From NCBI GenBank assembly GCA_916613615.1, contig OU744737.1:2872001-2936000 (forward strand): 64,000 nt of DNA. The letters run 5' to 3'. The notes below the pieces were generated by a model that worked only from the letters and a program-made list of their open reading frames with translations, was not told where the DNA came from and did no database searches. Positions within the stretch are counted from its first letter, which is position 1; the number at the start of each line of letters is the position of its first letter. Source of the DNA: Steromphala cineraria. Its lineage: Eukaryota > Mollusca > Gastropoda > Trochida > Trochidae. Positions 1 to 10,739 of the stretch are shown piece by piece. The position numbers were made by a program, and so were the translations under genes.

Positions 1-3000
1 AGCAAGTGAACAACTCAACATGAAACCCCAATCACATGATAGTTGCACTAAGATATACAAGCAAGTGAACAACTCAACATGAAACCCCAATCACATGATA
101 TTTGCACTAAGATATACAAGCAAGTGAACAACTCAACATGAAACCCCCAAACACATGATATTTGCACTAAGATATACAAGCAAGTGAACAACTCAACATG
201 AAACCCCCAAACACATGATATTTGCACTAAGATATACAAGCAAGTGAACAACTCAACATGAAACCCCAATCACATGATAGTTGCACTAAGATATACAAGC
301 AAGTGAACAACTCAACATGAAACCCCAAACGCATGATATTTGCACTAAGATATACAAGCAAGTGAACAACTCAACATGAAACCCCCAAACACATGATATT
401 TGCACTAAGATATACAAGCAAGTGAACAACTCAACATGAAACCCCAATCACATGATATTTGCACTAAGATATACAAGCAAGTGAACAACTCAACATGAAA
501 CCCCCAATCACATGATATTTGCACTAAGATATACAAGCAAGTGAACAACTCAACATGAAACCCCAAAACACATGATAGTTGCACTAAGATATACAAGCAA
601 GTGAACAACTCAACATGAAACCCCAAAAGACATGATAGTTGCACTAAGATATACAAGCAAGTGAACAACTCAACATGAAACCCCAAACACATGATAGTTG
701 CACTAAGATATACAAGCAAGTGAACAACTCAACATGAAACCCCAATCACATGATATTTGCACTAAGATATACAAGCAAGTGAACAACTCAACATGAAACC
801 CCCAAACACATGATATTTGCACTAAGATATACAAGCAAGTGAACAACTCAACATGAAACCCCAAAAGACATGATATTTGCACTAAGATATACAAGCAAGT
901 GAACAACTCAACATGAAACCCCCAAACGCATGATATTTGCACTAAGATATACAAGCAAGTGAACAACTCAACATGAAACCCCCAAACACATGATATTTGC
1001 ACTAAGATATACAAGCAAGTGAACAACTCAACATGAAACCCCCAAACACATGATAGTTGCACTAAGATATACAAGCAAGTGAACAACTCAACATGAAACC
1101 CCCAACCACATGATAGTTGCACTAAGATATACAAGCAAGTGAACAACTCAACATGAAACCCCCAAACGCATGATATTTACACTAAGATATACAAGCAAGT
1201 GAACAACTCAACATGAAACCCCCAAACACATGATAGTTGCACTAAGATATACAAGCAAGTGAACAACTCAACATGAAACCCCAATCACATGATATTTACA
1301 CTAAGATATACAAGCAAGTGAACAACTCAACATGAAACCCCAATCACATGATATTTGCACTAAGATATACAAGCAAGTGAACAACTCAACATGAAACCCC
1401 CAAACACATGATATTTGCACTAAGATATACAAGCAAGTGAACAACTCAACATGAAACCCCAATCACATGATATTTGCACTAAGATATACAAGCAAGTGAA
1501 CAACTCAACATGAAACCCCCAATCACATGATATTTGCACTAAGATATACAAGCAAGTGAACAACTCAACATGAAACCCCAAAACACATGATAGTTGCACA
1601 AGATATACAAGCAAGTGAACAACTCAACATGAAACCCCAAAAGACATGATAGTTGCACTAAGATATACAAGCAAGTGAACAACTCAACATGAAACCCCCA
1701 AACACATGATATTTGCACTAAGATATACAAGCAAGTGAACAACTCAACATGAAACCCCAATCACATGATATTTGCACTAAGATATACAAGCAAGTGAACA
1801 ACTCAACATGAAACCCCAATCACATGATATTTGCACTAAGATATACAAGCAAGTGAACAACTCAACATGAAACCCCAAAACACATGATAGTTGCACAAGA
1901 TATACAAGCAAGTGAACAACTCAACATGAAACCCCAAAAGACATGATAGTTGCACTAAGATATACAAGCAAGTGAACAACTCAACATGAAACCCCAAAAC
2001 ACATGATAGTTGCACAAGATATACAAGCAAGTGAACAACTCAACATGAAACCCCAAAAGACATGATATTTGCACTAAGATACACAAGCAAGTGAACAACT
2101 CAACATGAAACCCCCAAACACATGATATTTGCACTAAGATATACAAGCAAGTGAACAACTCAACATGAAACCCCAATCACATGATATTTGCACTAAGATA
2201 TACAAGCAAGTGAACAACTCAACATGAAACCCCAATCACATGATATTTGCACTAAGATATACAAGCAAGTGAACAACTCAACATGAAACCCCCAAACACA
2301 TGATATTTGCACTAAGATATAAAAGCAAGTGAACAACTCAACATGAAACCCCAATCACATGATATTTGCACTAAGATATACAAGCAATTGAACAACTCAA
2401 CATGAAACCCCCAATCACATGATATTTGCACTAAGATATACAAGCAAGTGAACAACTCAACATGAAACCCCAAAACACATGATAGTTGCACTAAGATATA
2501 CAAGCAAGTGAACAACTCAACATGAAACCCCAAAAGACATGATAGTTGCACTAAGATATACAAGCAAGTGAACAACTCAACATGAAACCCCCAAACACAT
2601 GATATTTGCACTAAGATATACAAGCAAGTGAACAACTCAACATGAAACCCCAATCACATGATAGTTGCACTAAGATATACAAGCAAGTGAACAACTCAAC
2701 ATGAAACCCCAATCACATGATAGTTGCACTAAGATATACAAGCAAGTGAACAACTCAACATGAAACCCCCAAACACATGATAGTTGCACTAAGATATACA
2801 AGCAAGTGAACAACTCAAGATGAAACCCCAAACATATGATAGTTGCACTTAGATATAAAAGCAAGTGAACAACTCAACATGAAACCCCCAAACACATGAT
2901 ATTTGCACTAAGATATACAAGCAAGTGAACAACTCAACATGAAACCCCCAAACACATGATATTTGCACTAAGATATACAAGCAAGTGAACAACTCAACAT

Positions 3001-3522
3001 GAAACCCCAATCACATGATATTTGCACTAATATATACAAGCAAGTGAACAACTCAACATGAAACCCCCAAACACATGATATTTGCACTAAGATATACAAG
3101 CAAGTGAACAACTCAACATGAAACCCCAAAAGACATTATATTTGCACTAAGATATACAAGCAAGTGAACAACTCAACATGAAACCCCCAAACACATGATA
3201 TTTGCACTAAGATATACAAGCAAGTGAACAACTCAACATGAAACCCCCCAAACACCTGATAGTTTCACTAAGATATACAAGCAAGTGAACAACTCAACAT
3301 GAAACCCCCAAACGCATGATATTTGCACTAAGATATACAAGCAAGTGAACAACTCAACATGAAACCCCCAAACACATGATATTTGCACTAAGATATACAA
3401 GCAAGTGAACAACTCAACATGAAACCCCAAACGCATGATATTTGCACTAAGATATACAAGCAAGTGAACAACTCAACATGAAACCCCAATCACATGATAG
3501 TTGCACTAAGATATAAAAGCAA
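1..3522. repeat. 59-60 bp satellite array, about 59 copies
   Basis: The unit reads roughly AAGCAAGTGAACAACTCAAC, ATGAAACCCC(C)AA, a variable hexamer, then ATGATATTTGCACTAAGATATAC. Copies differ mainly by four or five C residues, by the variable block (ATCACA, AACACA, AACGCA, AAAGACA) and by TATTT or TAGTT. The array runs off the left edge and stops abruptly near 3522. Minus-strand open frames of up to 147 codons occur because 60-bp units keep frame; they break wherever a 59-bp unit occurs, so I do not call them coding. Confidence 0.97.
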
Positions 3523-3559
3523 AGATGAGGTTCTTTCATTCTCTGAAATCTGGATGCAA

Positions 3560-3782
3560 TTAAAGGGGGTCTGCAACCCGATTTTTTCACTTCCAGAGGT
3601 TTATTAGCAGGGACCCTAAGGAGTTGTAAATGCTCGGTAGGGAAGAAATAGTTTGATTACGAACCGCTTACAGCTGACAGCCAGTACCAAGTTTATGTCA
3701 AGTGACCCCCCTTACCCATCTGGACGCTCTCATTAACGATGGTTAATTAGGTTTCACAGGCTAGGTTGTTGATTCCCTTTAA
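3560..3782 (-). mobile_element. Short TTAA-flanked MITE, family 2 (copy 1)
   Basis: This copy starts TTAAAGGGGGTCTGCAACC and ends GGTTGTTGATTCCCTTTAA. It is a diverged reverse-oriented copy of 59135-59357. The TTAA at both ends fits a TTAA target duplication. No open frame is present, so it would be non-autonomous. It lies just outside the satellite edge. Confidence 0.75.
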
Positions 3783-3974
3783 TAATATGTACCTTGACCC
3801 TCAACTTTTTTGTTCAAAGTAAAAATCCGACCGAACCGAAAATAATGTCCTTCTGAGTCTGACTCACAGGGATGATGTGTGATGTTGAATGATCAAAACA
3901 TTTTACTTTTTACTATCGCACCACCATTTGTCACTAAACGTAGTGCAGGAATTGGTTTTTTTTCAAACAAACAC

Positions 3975-4213
3975 GATCGAACTCATCCTGTCTCAGGGAA
4001 CGAAAGTTACGCTAACTCCACTAATATGTACCCTAGATTCGCTTGCGCGGCCCGACTTGGGATATCGCCAATCAAATCATTTTATCGTTGAAATTTTATT
4101 GGAAGGTGGCGAGAAAATGATTTGATTGGCTTTATCCCAAGTCGGGCCGCGCATCCGAATCTAGCTTTTGAGTTAGCGTAACGTTCGCTCCCTGAGACAG
4201 GATGGATCGAACT
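3975..4213. mobile_element. Fold-back MITE with 9-bp target duplication
   Basis: Two long inverted arms start CATCCTGTCTCAGGGAACG and end with the matching CCCTGAGACAGGATG. The arms include a shared block around CGGCCCGACTTGGGAT. The 9-bp direct repeat GATCGAACT sits at 3975-3983 and 4205-4213, just outside the arms. Nine-bp duplications are typical of Mutator-like elements, but superfamily assignment is inference. Small open frames inside are products of the arms. Confidence 0.85.
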
Positions 4214-4499
4214 ATTTATATAACCTATTCATTGAAAAGATTAAAAGAATTCAACGTTACCTCCATCAGTCTGCAGTGTGCATTTACTTCCGTGTCGATA
4301 TTTTACAAACACAAAAAAGTCGTTAGATTAACACCAAAGTTTTAACAATATGTTCACCTTTCTGTGTTCAAATATAAGTAGGCGTATATATAAGCTTAGC
4401 ATCGCTATTTCAAACATTTCAGATGTCAAACATATCAGATCAAACACATTTCGGGATGCTGCTGTCTATGAGTGTTTGGCAGATTAACAAGGAGACTGT

Positions 4500-4866
4500 T
4501 AGTGTCTACACGAGATATAGCACGTTTTTTTTATAATTACATATTTTAAATTTCTCACTGATGATTGTATGTTAATGCTTAATGTATTATTTTGACACGG
4601 TCAAATATCTCATTACACAAGCCAATCATCTATAGTCAGAGGCAAAGTATACGTATGACGATTCACATTAAATCAATTGGCGGCCATTTTGTGTGAACTC
4701 CTTTAATCAATTTTGTGTAAGGCAAACGAATCGCATGGTTAAACTTTGCATCATATATTTGATTTATTAGTTGAAATACATAGTCTTTCAATTCGAACCA
4801 TAAATTTTCATTTTCCTGACATCATCTTATATTTTCCCCTTAAAAACGTGCAACTGCCCCTTTAAC
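4500..4866 (+). mobile_element. Diverged copy of MITE family 1
   Basis: Internal blocks match the family seen at 13270: ATTACACAAGCCAATCATC, a core GGCGGCCATTTTGTGTGAAC, and the end AAAACGTGCAACTGCCCCTTTAA. The left end is eroded; only TAGCACGTTTTTT is clear. Confidence 0.75.
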
Positions 4867-5009
4867 TTATTATTAAAAGTAGGAGTATTAATATTAATGA
4901 GAGGTAATCATCCTGAATGACAGTTATTTCAAAATGTATAACTGAAAAGAGAGTAACCCAAACAAATGTTACTAAGTTGTCATGCGAATATACAAATTTG
5001 TCAGTCTAC

Positions 5010-5425
5010 TAAATAATTGTCATTAATAATGATATTTTGTTCAAAGGTTGATGAACTGACAATGACCATTTCATATCTTTGACCATAATGTTACAATGTT
5101 TGGTATATTAACGAATAAAGTAAATAAATATAAGAAAATAATTTTTGTTTACAATAATTATCATTAATAATGATATTTTGTTCAAAGGTTGATGAACTAA
5201 CAATGACTATTTAACATCTTTTACCATAATGTAACAATGTTTGGTATATTAACGAATAAAAGTAAATAAATTTAAGAAAATATTATTTTTTTACAATAAT
5301 TATCATTAATAATGATATTTTGTTCAAAGGTTGATGAACTAACAATGACCATATAATATCTTTTACCATAATGTAACAATGTTTGGAATATTAGCGAATA
5401 GAAGTAAATACATATAAAAAAATAA
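5010..5425. repeat. Three tandem copies of a ~140-bp unit
   Basis: Each unit begins near TCATTAATAATGATATTTTG and continues through GTTGATGAACT, ACAATG and GGTATATTAACGAATA. Starts lie near 5017, 5157 and 5298. The sequence is AT-rich, with no coding signal. Confidence 0.85.
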
Positions 5426-5817
5426 AAAACATAGATAGACGTGCAATTCAGCACAGACTTCACGCGGACAGAAACAAGGGTTAACAGTTCATAAAAATGT
5501 AAGTGATGATTATTGATTAACAAACCAATGAAAAACATTTATGTGATCATCAGATACGTTTTTTACAATATTTATGAACTTAATTCTATTGATTATGATT
5601 GCACATTTCGCGTTTACCTTGGCGAAACTAATCAGTTGACAAATTCAGATGATAAACTGATCCTTGATAACAATATTATGCCACATGATAAATTCTTCGG
5701 TTTTTGATATTTTGTTGTAACGGTCTATCTAATGAGATTATTTGTTATGCCTAGAGATCACAGAAACACACGTACAAAGTGCAACAGCATGTTCATCGTT
5801 CAATGAATATAAACCAA

Positions 5818-6150
5818 CATTATTATTAATAATAATAATAATAATAATATAAACGCCTAGTATCCAGTCCAGGACTGCTCAACGGCGATACAATGGCAGT
5901 ACAATGTGTATTATTACCCTGAAGGAATTGTACTTTCGAGTCAAGCTACTAAGCGCCTCGCGCGACCATATAGGTCCGTACTTTCCTATATGCTCAGGTA
6001 CCCATTTATACAGCTGGGTGAACTGAGTGCAATGTGGATGAAGTGCCTTGCCTAAGGACACAACACAGTGTTAAACCCAGGTTACAAATTGTCGAATCCG
6101 GGCCTTCGGCGTGACAGGCCAGCACGCTAACCACTACACCACCGTGCTTC
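5818..6150 (-). mobile_element. tRNA-derived SINE
   Basis: Read on the minus strand, the head near 6150 has an A box in GGTGTAGTGGTTAGCG and a B box in GGATTCGACA, so an internal Pol III promoter is likely. A body follows with GGCAAGGCACTTCATCCAC and CAGCTGTATAAATGGGTACC, a central block of a kind widespread in invertebrate SINEs. The element ends in an ATT/AAT tail at about 5818-5850. The tRNA-like head is degenerate, so this is not a functional tRNA gene. Confidence 0.8.
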
Positions 6151-6316
6151 AATTTTACATGCAAGCGTCAAAGAACATTTCTGCAATCTGAAAATAATTG
6201 TGAATAACGATAAGGAATAGATGTTGCATTGTTATATTTGGGATCATATTAGCTGCAATAGTACAACTCATTGTATGTTTTAGGACTCCCCTGTTTTTAA
6301 CCCACACTGTCAGAGT

Positions 6317-6901
6317 CATTCTCTCCCCACAGAGGTAGGTCAAGTCATGAAATGTTGATACAGCCTCTGTTATTAACATTCTCTCCCCAAAGAGGCAGAT
6401 CAAGTCATGAAATGTTGATACAGCCTCTGTTCTATCATTCTCTCCCCACAGAGGCAGATCAAGTCATGAAATGTTGATACAGCCTCTGTTCTATCATTCT
6501 CTCCCCACAGAGGCAGATCAAGTCATGAAATGTTGATACAGCCTCTGTTCTATCATTCTCTCCCCACAGAGGCAGATCAAGTCATGAAATGTTTATACAG
6601 CCTCTGTTATATTACGCCGAAATCCGTGGGTTCCGGCAGTTTCCCCTGGCGGAAAAAATGCATCACGATCCATTTGAATTCTTTTATCAAATGATAACGC
6701 TTTTCCCATGGAAAGGGTGGTTCACATCACAATGCTTTTGCCAATATTCAGCAGTAAAAATTATGATTTTAGAACAGCGTCGCTGATTACACAACCAACT
6801 TTGATTGCCTCCAATCAGGCATCTCCATTTCTATCCCACGTAATATAACAGAGGCTGTATCAACGTTTTATGACTTGATCTGCCTCTGTGGGGAGAGAAT
6901 G
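6317..6901. mobile_element. Inverted-repeat element with left end repeated five times
   Basis: A ~55-bp terminal sequence, starting CATTCTCTCCCCACAGAGG and ending ACAGCCTCTGTT, is repeated in tandem from 6317, 6377, 6436, 6495 and 6554. One inverted copy forms the right end at 6847-6901. The interior (6609-6846) contains GGCGGAAAAAATGCATCACG and AAAGGGTGGTTCACATCACA. It matches a partial second copy at 16760-17020. No transposase frame is visible. Confidence 0.85.
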
Positions 6902-7352
6902 TATCAAGAGTCAGCAACCCAAAATGTATTATTTTCACTAAGTAAGAACTATAACAATGTTTCATTTGTTCACTATCTAAATGGCATTTATTTCTTGAAT
7001 GTTAAAGGTGTAAAATATCATAAGACTGAAAAATACAATCTACATACATTTTGCTGACTGTAATTTAGCAGAATCAGCGTCAATGTCCGGTTTTTCAATC
7101 ACAATCGGGAATTCAAACCTTCCTGTTGTCGCCAACGACGTCCATTAGCTTTTAAAATGATACTTTCCTTCAACAATTGATGCTTCTCGATCAGACTACA
7201 TTATTGGTAAAGTTTGGCATGTATGACCCCTGACAACTCACGGAGCAGCTCTTAACATCTTACAGGTGTTCATTCCCATTGCATTTCTTACCTGTGTTTT
7301 TCATCTTCATTTCCCTCAAGGCATGCCTCTTCTTCTCCCCCTTGGAGTCATT
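6902..7352. other. No identifiable gene
   Basis: AT-rich sequence between two repeats. On the minus strand an ACACAG|GTAAGAAATG donor-like site lies near 7293, but no supported exon abuts it. Confidence 0.5.
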
Positions 7353-8013
7353 GTCAGTGCCACTTTCATGTCATCTGTTAGCTGCGTCAGTGGCACTTTC
7401 ATGTCATCTGCTAGCTGCGTCAGTGCCACTTTCATGTCATCTGCTAGCTGCGTCAGTGGCACTTTCATGTCATCTGCTAGCTGCGTCAGTGCCACTTTCA
7501 TGTCATCTGTTAGCTGCGTCAGTGGCACTTTCATGTCATCTGCTAGCTGCGTCAGTGCCACTTTCATGTCATCTGCTAGCTGCGTCAGTGGCACTTTCAT
7601 GTCATCTGCTAGCTGCGTCAGTGCCACTTTCATGTCATCTGTTAGCTGCGTCAGTACCACTTTCATGTCATCTGCTAGCTGCGTCAGTGGCACTTTCATG
7701 TCATCTGCTAGCTGCGTCAGTGCCACTTTCATGTCATCTGTTAGCTGCGTCAGTACCACTTTCATGTCATCTGCTAGCTGCGTCAGTGGCACTTTCATGT
7801 CATCTGCTAGCTGCGTCAGTGCCACTTTCATGTCATCTGTTAGCTGCGTCAGTACCACTTTCATGTCACCTGCTAGCTGCGTCAGTGGCACTTTCATGTC
7901 ATCTGCTAGCTGCGTCAGTGCCACTTTCATGTCATCTGCTAGCTGCGTCAGTACCACTTTCATGTCATCTGCTAGCTGCGTCAGTGCCACTTTAATGCCA
8001 TCTGCTAGCTGCG
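7353..8013. repeat. 33-bp tandem repeat, 20 units, frames kept open
   Basis: The unit is about GTCAGTGCCACTTTCATG then TCATCTGCTAGCTGC. Because 33 is a multiple of three, two + frames and one - frame stay open through the array. The + frame reads an 11-residue repeat ATFMSSASCVS. The - frame reads the 11-residue repeat LTQLADDMKVA, which looks like an amphipathic hendecad helix. The minus frame ends in TGA at 7316 and is bounded upstream by TAA near 8030. I see no convincing splice-site pair around it, so coding status is unresolved. Confidence 0.9.
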
Positions 8014-8279
8014 TAAGGAAGCACTTAAAATTAAACTTATGCCTTACTTATTCGTGCAATTTATTCCACGGGCAAATCACGAGGGCAAACGTCCTTTATT
8101 ATTGATAATGCCCACGGACCATGTCTTATCTATTTTATAAACCGCCAACTAGTTATGATAATATTGATATGACCGATAACGTGAAAGGACTTGAAATAAC
8201 TTAGGCGGTCGTAAAATATCCAAAAACCCAAACTAAGACCTTTGTTATAAGAGGACCAAACAAAACAAGTTTGTCGATG

Positions 8280-8355
8280 CTGTCATAACAGCTCAGTGGT
8301 TTGGGTTTAATGTTCGGCAGTAAAAACTCTGCGGGTTCGAGACGGCCAAAACATT
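8280..8355 (+). mobile_element. Possible tRNA-like SINE head remnant
   Basis: AGCTCAGTGG resembles a Pol III A box and GGGTTCGAGAC a B box, about 45 bp apart. The predicted arms do not fold into a clean cloverleaf, so this is a decayed tRNA-derived sequence at best. Confidence 0.4.
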
Positions 8356-8607
8356 TGCAGTGTCTAAATTACATTTGCGATATTTTTCCAAAAGTGACAC
8401 GTTGATTTAAACCAAAATCATTAATTACATTCTTCAGATAATATTTTTTTGAAGAGGGATATATTATAATAATATCCTGCCTTGCAGGGCGATTATGTTG
8501 ATCATAACCTGCATCCGAGGGATGTTGAATAACAATGAATCCCGGAAATTTAACAAACGCAACCATTTATCTTCTAATTAGGAGATAAACCTTCTGTGTT
8601 TTTTCAT

Positions 8608-8716
8608 TTTCGTGGTCTAACGTAGATTCGATACCTGTTGATGTCATTCGGAGCCGAACGTGAGGCTTCGAAAGTAACATCAACGGTATCGAACGAATCT
8701 ACGTTAAACCATTAAA
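8608..8716. repeat. Fold-back inverted repeat
   Basis: TAACGTAGATTCGATACC plus GTTGATGT on the left pairs with ACATCAACGGTATCGAACG and AATCTACGTTA on the right. The loop is about 35 bp. It resembles a small fold-back MITE, but no target duplication is clear. Confidence 0.75.
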
Positions 8717-9978
8717 ATTGAATAATACAGTAGGTGTATCTCAATTGAACCATGACGCGTTTTTAGCGTTTTAATTGTCATTACTTTTCTACTGCGTAAC
8801 ATCAGTTGTGCTTGGGTCAACACTCTGACGTCATAATGTTTTGTGCTTATTACGTCAGGGGGTTGACGTCACTGTTGACATCTCTGAACCAAAAACGGTT
8901 GCGGTAGCTTCTTGATCTACATTCAGCCTTTCGCTTAAAATTACACTATTTCCTGGACATTAAACTTGATGTGAATCGCCCGTCATAAACATCTTGTTCG
9001 AACGTAGGTTCGACCATAGAAATAAGTATAAACCAATGAAATTCGAGGATTTTGAAATGTCATGGTAGAATTGTAATTTGGAAGTTTCCGCGCAGCTTCC
9101 TGAGCCTTTTTTGCCCGTTCCAGATTTCCTTGCATTGATTAAAACAATTATCTTGAAAAAATATTATATATATAATATATATTTTGATATAATGAGATAT
9201 GAAAATGAGGTTCTATTTACCATCCAAAATGATCTTAGAACACTGCAGTACCCTTTAACTCTCAGTGCAGTGATGGAATAACATTGTGACGTCACAACTT
9301 GATTATGTGAAACATTTGTAATGCCATGTACAAGAAGGCATGGCATTATTGAAAGGCTACAGTCAAAATAATATCACAAGATGATATCGTTTGATCCCAA
9401 ACATTTATGGACGATAAAAGCAACTATAAATGCCACTCTATAATGTAACAAAAATATGACATTGAGTCATTTCAAACGCAGAGAGATTGATTGAATTTAT
9501 TTTCAATCCTACTGTTATGTTAAAATCCTGACAATCTTTTATTTTTTTATCTCCTAATTCATTAAACTTTTACCTGTAAATTGATTGAATACTTAAAACG
9601 AGTTCTCAAAGCTCCAGGATCAATTAGCTGCCCAATTAAGAGAAATCTTTTCAATCAATTTGAAGGGGCTGACATTTAAGATGTGAAATACGTGAGAATC
9701 ACGCTTTTAAATTCAAACGTTAACGAATCTGATTTTATGCAGATTATAAATCACCTAATTAAACCTTGATCACCTTAGAATCAGTGGACCGTGACGACCT
9801 AGCACGCAGTGGAAGCTGAAGTCACTGCAGTTTCTTTGCCTTGAGCGTCTCGGCAAGGCAATCCCAAATATTATTTTAGCTATCGTCACGTCCAGTTAGT
9901 GGGAAGTTGGTGTTAGTTGAGGAAGACGCACGAGGGCTGTTGGCAGTTCAAACGCCGGTGTGGAGGCAGCGAGAAAAC
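8717..9978. promoter_or_regulatory. Upstream region and probable 5' UTR of gene A
   Basis: No open frame or repeat is recognised. The promoter and 5' UTR of gene A should lie at the right end, because the ATG at 9979 begins a well-formed signal-peptide exon. No TATA box or start site can be fixed from sequence alone. A short AT palindrome occurs near 9165-9185. Confidence 0.35.
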
Positions 9979-10042
9979 ATGGTTGGACTACTACAAGGTT
10001 GTCTCTTGGGCCTTATCGTTTTATGTGTGAATGCTCAAAAAG
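9979..10042 (+). CDS. Gene A exon 1: start codon and signal peptide
   Basis: The ATG at 9979 opens 21 codons plus one base. The peptide has a hydrophobic core, LLQGCLLGLIVLCVNA, typical of a secretory signal, with likely cleavage after the A of VNA. The exon stops at a donor, AAAAG|GTAGGA, leaving phase 1. That matches the phase of the acceptor at 15734 and yields Gly/Glu at the joint. The product would enter the secretory pathway. This exon is the founder of the duplicated exon series at 10156-10709. The start is chosen because no other upstream ATG gives a hydrophobic leader into this donor. Confidence 0.85.
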
Positions 10043-10155
10043 GTAGGATTTTTTACTTTTTACGTATTTTGTAATATAATGGAAAAAGAAAATGGGCATA
10101 AGAAAAACGTATATTTGCGTTGTTCCCCTTTATGGTAGCAAAATGGAAAAATGGA

Positions 10156-10207
10156 ATGCAGGGTTGTCTCTTAGGTCTTATGGCTTTATGTGTGAATGCT
10201 CAAAAAG
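10156..10207 (+). pseudogene. Signal-peptide exon copy 2, donor lost
   Basis: A tandem copy of the 3' part of gene A exon 1. The ATG starts a 17-codon frame MQGCLLGLMALCVNAQK. The donor GT is changed to AT (AAAAG|ATAGGA), so it should not splice here. About 110 bp of intron-like sequence separates it from exon 1, and the same spacer recurs between later copies. Confidence 0.75.
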
Positions 10208-10311
10208 ATAGGATTTTTTTCTTTTTACGTATTTTGTAATATAATGGAAAAGGAAATGGGCATAAGAAAAACGTATATTTGCTTTGTTCCCCTTTATGGT
10301 AGCAAAATGGA

Positions 10312-10363
10312 ATGCAGGGTTGTCTCATAGGCCTTATCGCTTTATGTGTGAATGCTCAAAAAG
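10312..10363 (+). CDS. Signal-peptide exon copy 3, candidate alternative first exon
   Basis: An ATG opens MQGCLIGLIALCVNAQK plus one base, ending in an intact donor AAAAG|GTAGGA in phase 1. It could replace exon 1 if transcription began in the upstream spacer. The AG in ATGCAG|GGTT could alternatively serve as a weak acceptor. Frame, donor and phase are seen directly; use as an exon is inference. Confidence 0.5.
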
Positions 10364-10467
10364 GTAGGATTTTTTTCTTTTTACGTATTTTGTAATATAA
10401 TGGAAAAGGAAATGGGCATAAGAAAAACGTATATTTGCGTTGTTCCCCTTTATGGTAGCAAAATGGA

Positions 10468-10519
10468 ATGCAGGGTTGTCTCATAGGCCTTATCGCTTTA
10501 TGTGTGAATGCTAAAAAAG
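10468..10519 (+). CDS. Signal-peptide exon copy 4, candidate alternative first exon
   Basis: Same structure as copy 3 at a 156-bp offset. It encodes MQGCLIGLIALCVNAKK plus one base and keeps a donor, AAAAG|GTAGGT, closer to consensus than the founder's. The Q-to-K change lies just after the predicted cleavage site. Confidence 0.5.
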
Positions 10520-10657
10520 GTAGGTTTTTTTTCTTTTTACCTATTTTGTAATATAATGGAAAAAGGAAATTGGCGTAAGAAAAACGTATATTTGCTCATT
10601 AAACGTCGTCAAAAAGGGAAGGATTTGTTCCCCTTTATGGTAGCTTTGAAAAATGGA

Positions 10658-10709
10658 ATGCAGGGTTGTCTCGTAGGTCTTATCGCTTTATTTGTGAATG
10701 CTAAGAAAG
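10658..10709 (+). CDS. Signal-peptide exon copy 5, candidate alternative first exon
   Basis: Last of the series. It encodes MQGCLVGLIALFVNAKK plus one base, with donor GAAAG|GTAGTA (weaker). The spacer before it is about 34 bp longer than in other copies. Changes relative to copy 4 include I-to-V and C-to-F, both keeping the hydrophobic core. Confidence 0.45.
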
Positions 10710-10739
10710 GTAGTATTTTTTCTTTTTACCTATATGGAA

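Noticed and set aside
48..3463. Minus-strand frames reading WGFHVELFTCLYILVQISC repeats
   Set aside because: They arise from the 60-bp satellite unit and break at every 59-bp unit.
1..3522. CRISPR-like array of regularly spaced repeats
   Set aside because: There are no unique spacers; the whole 59-60 bp unit repeats, in eukaryotic context.
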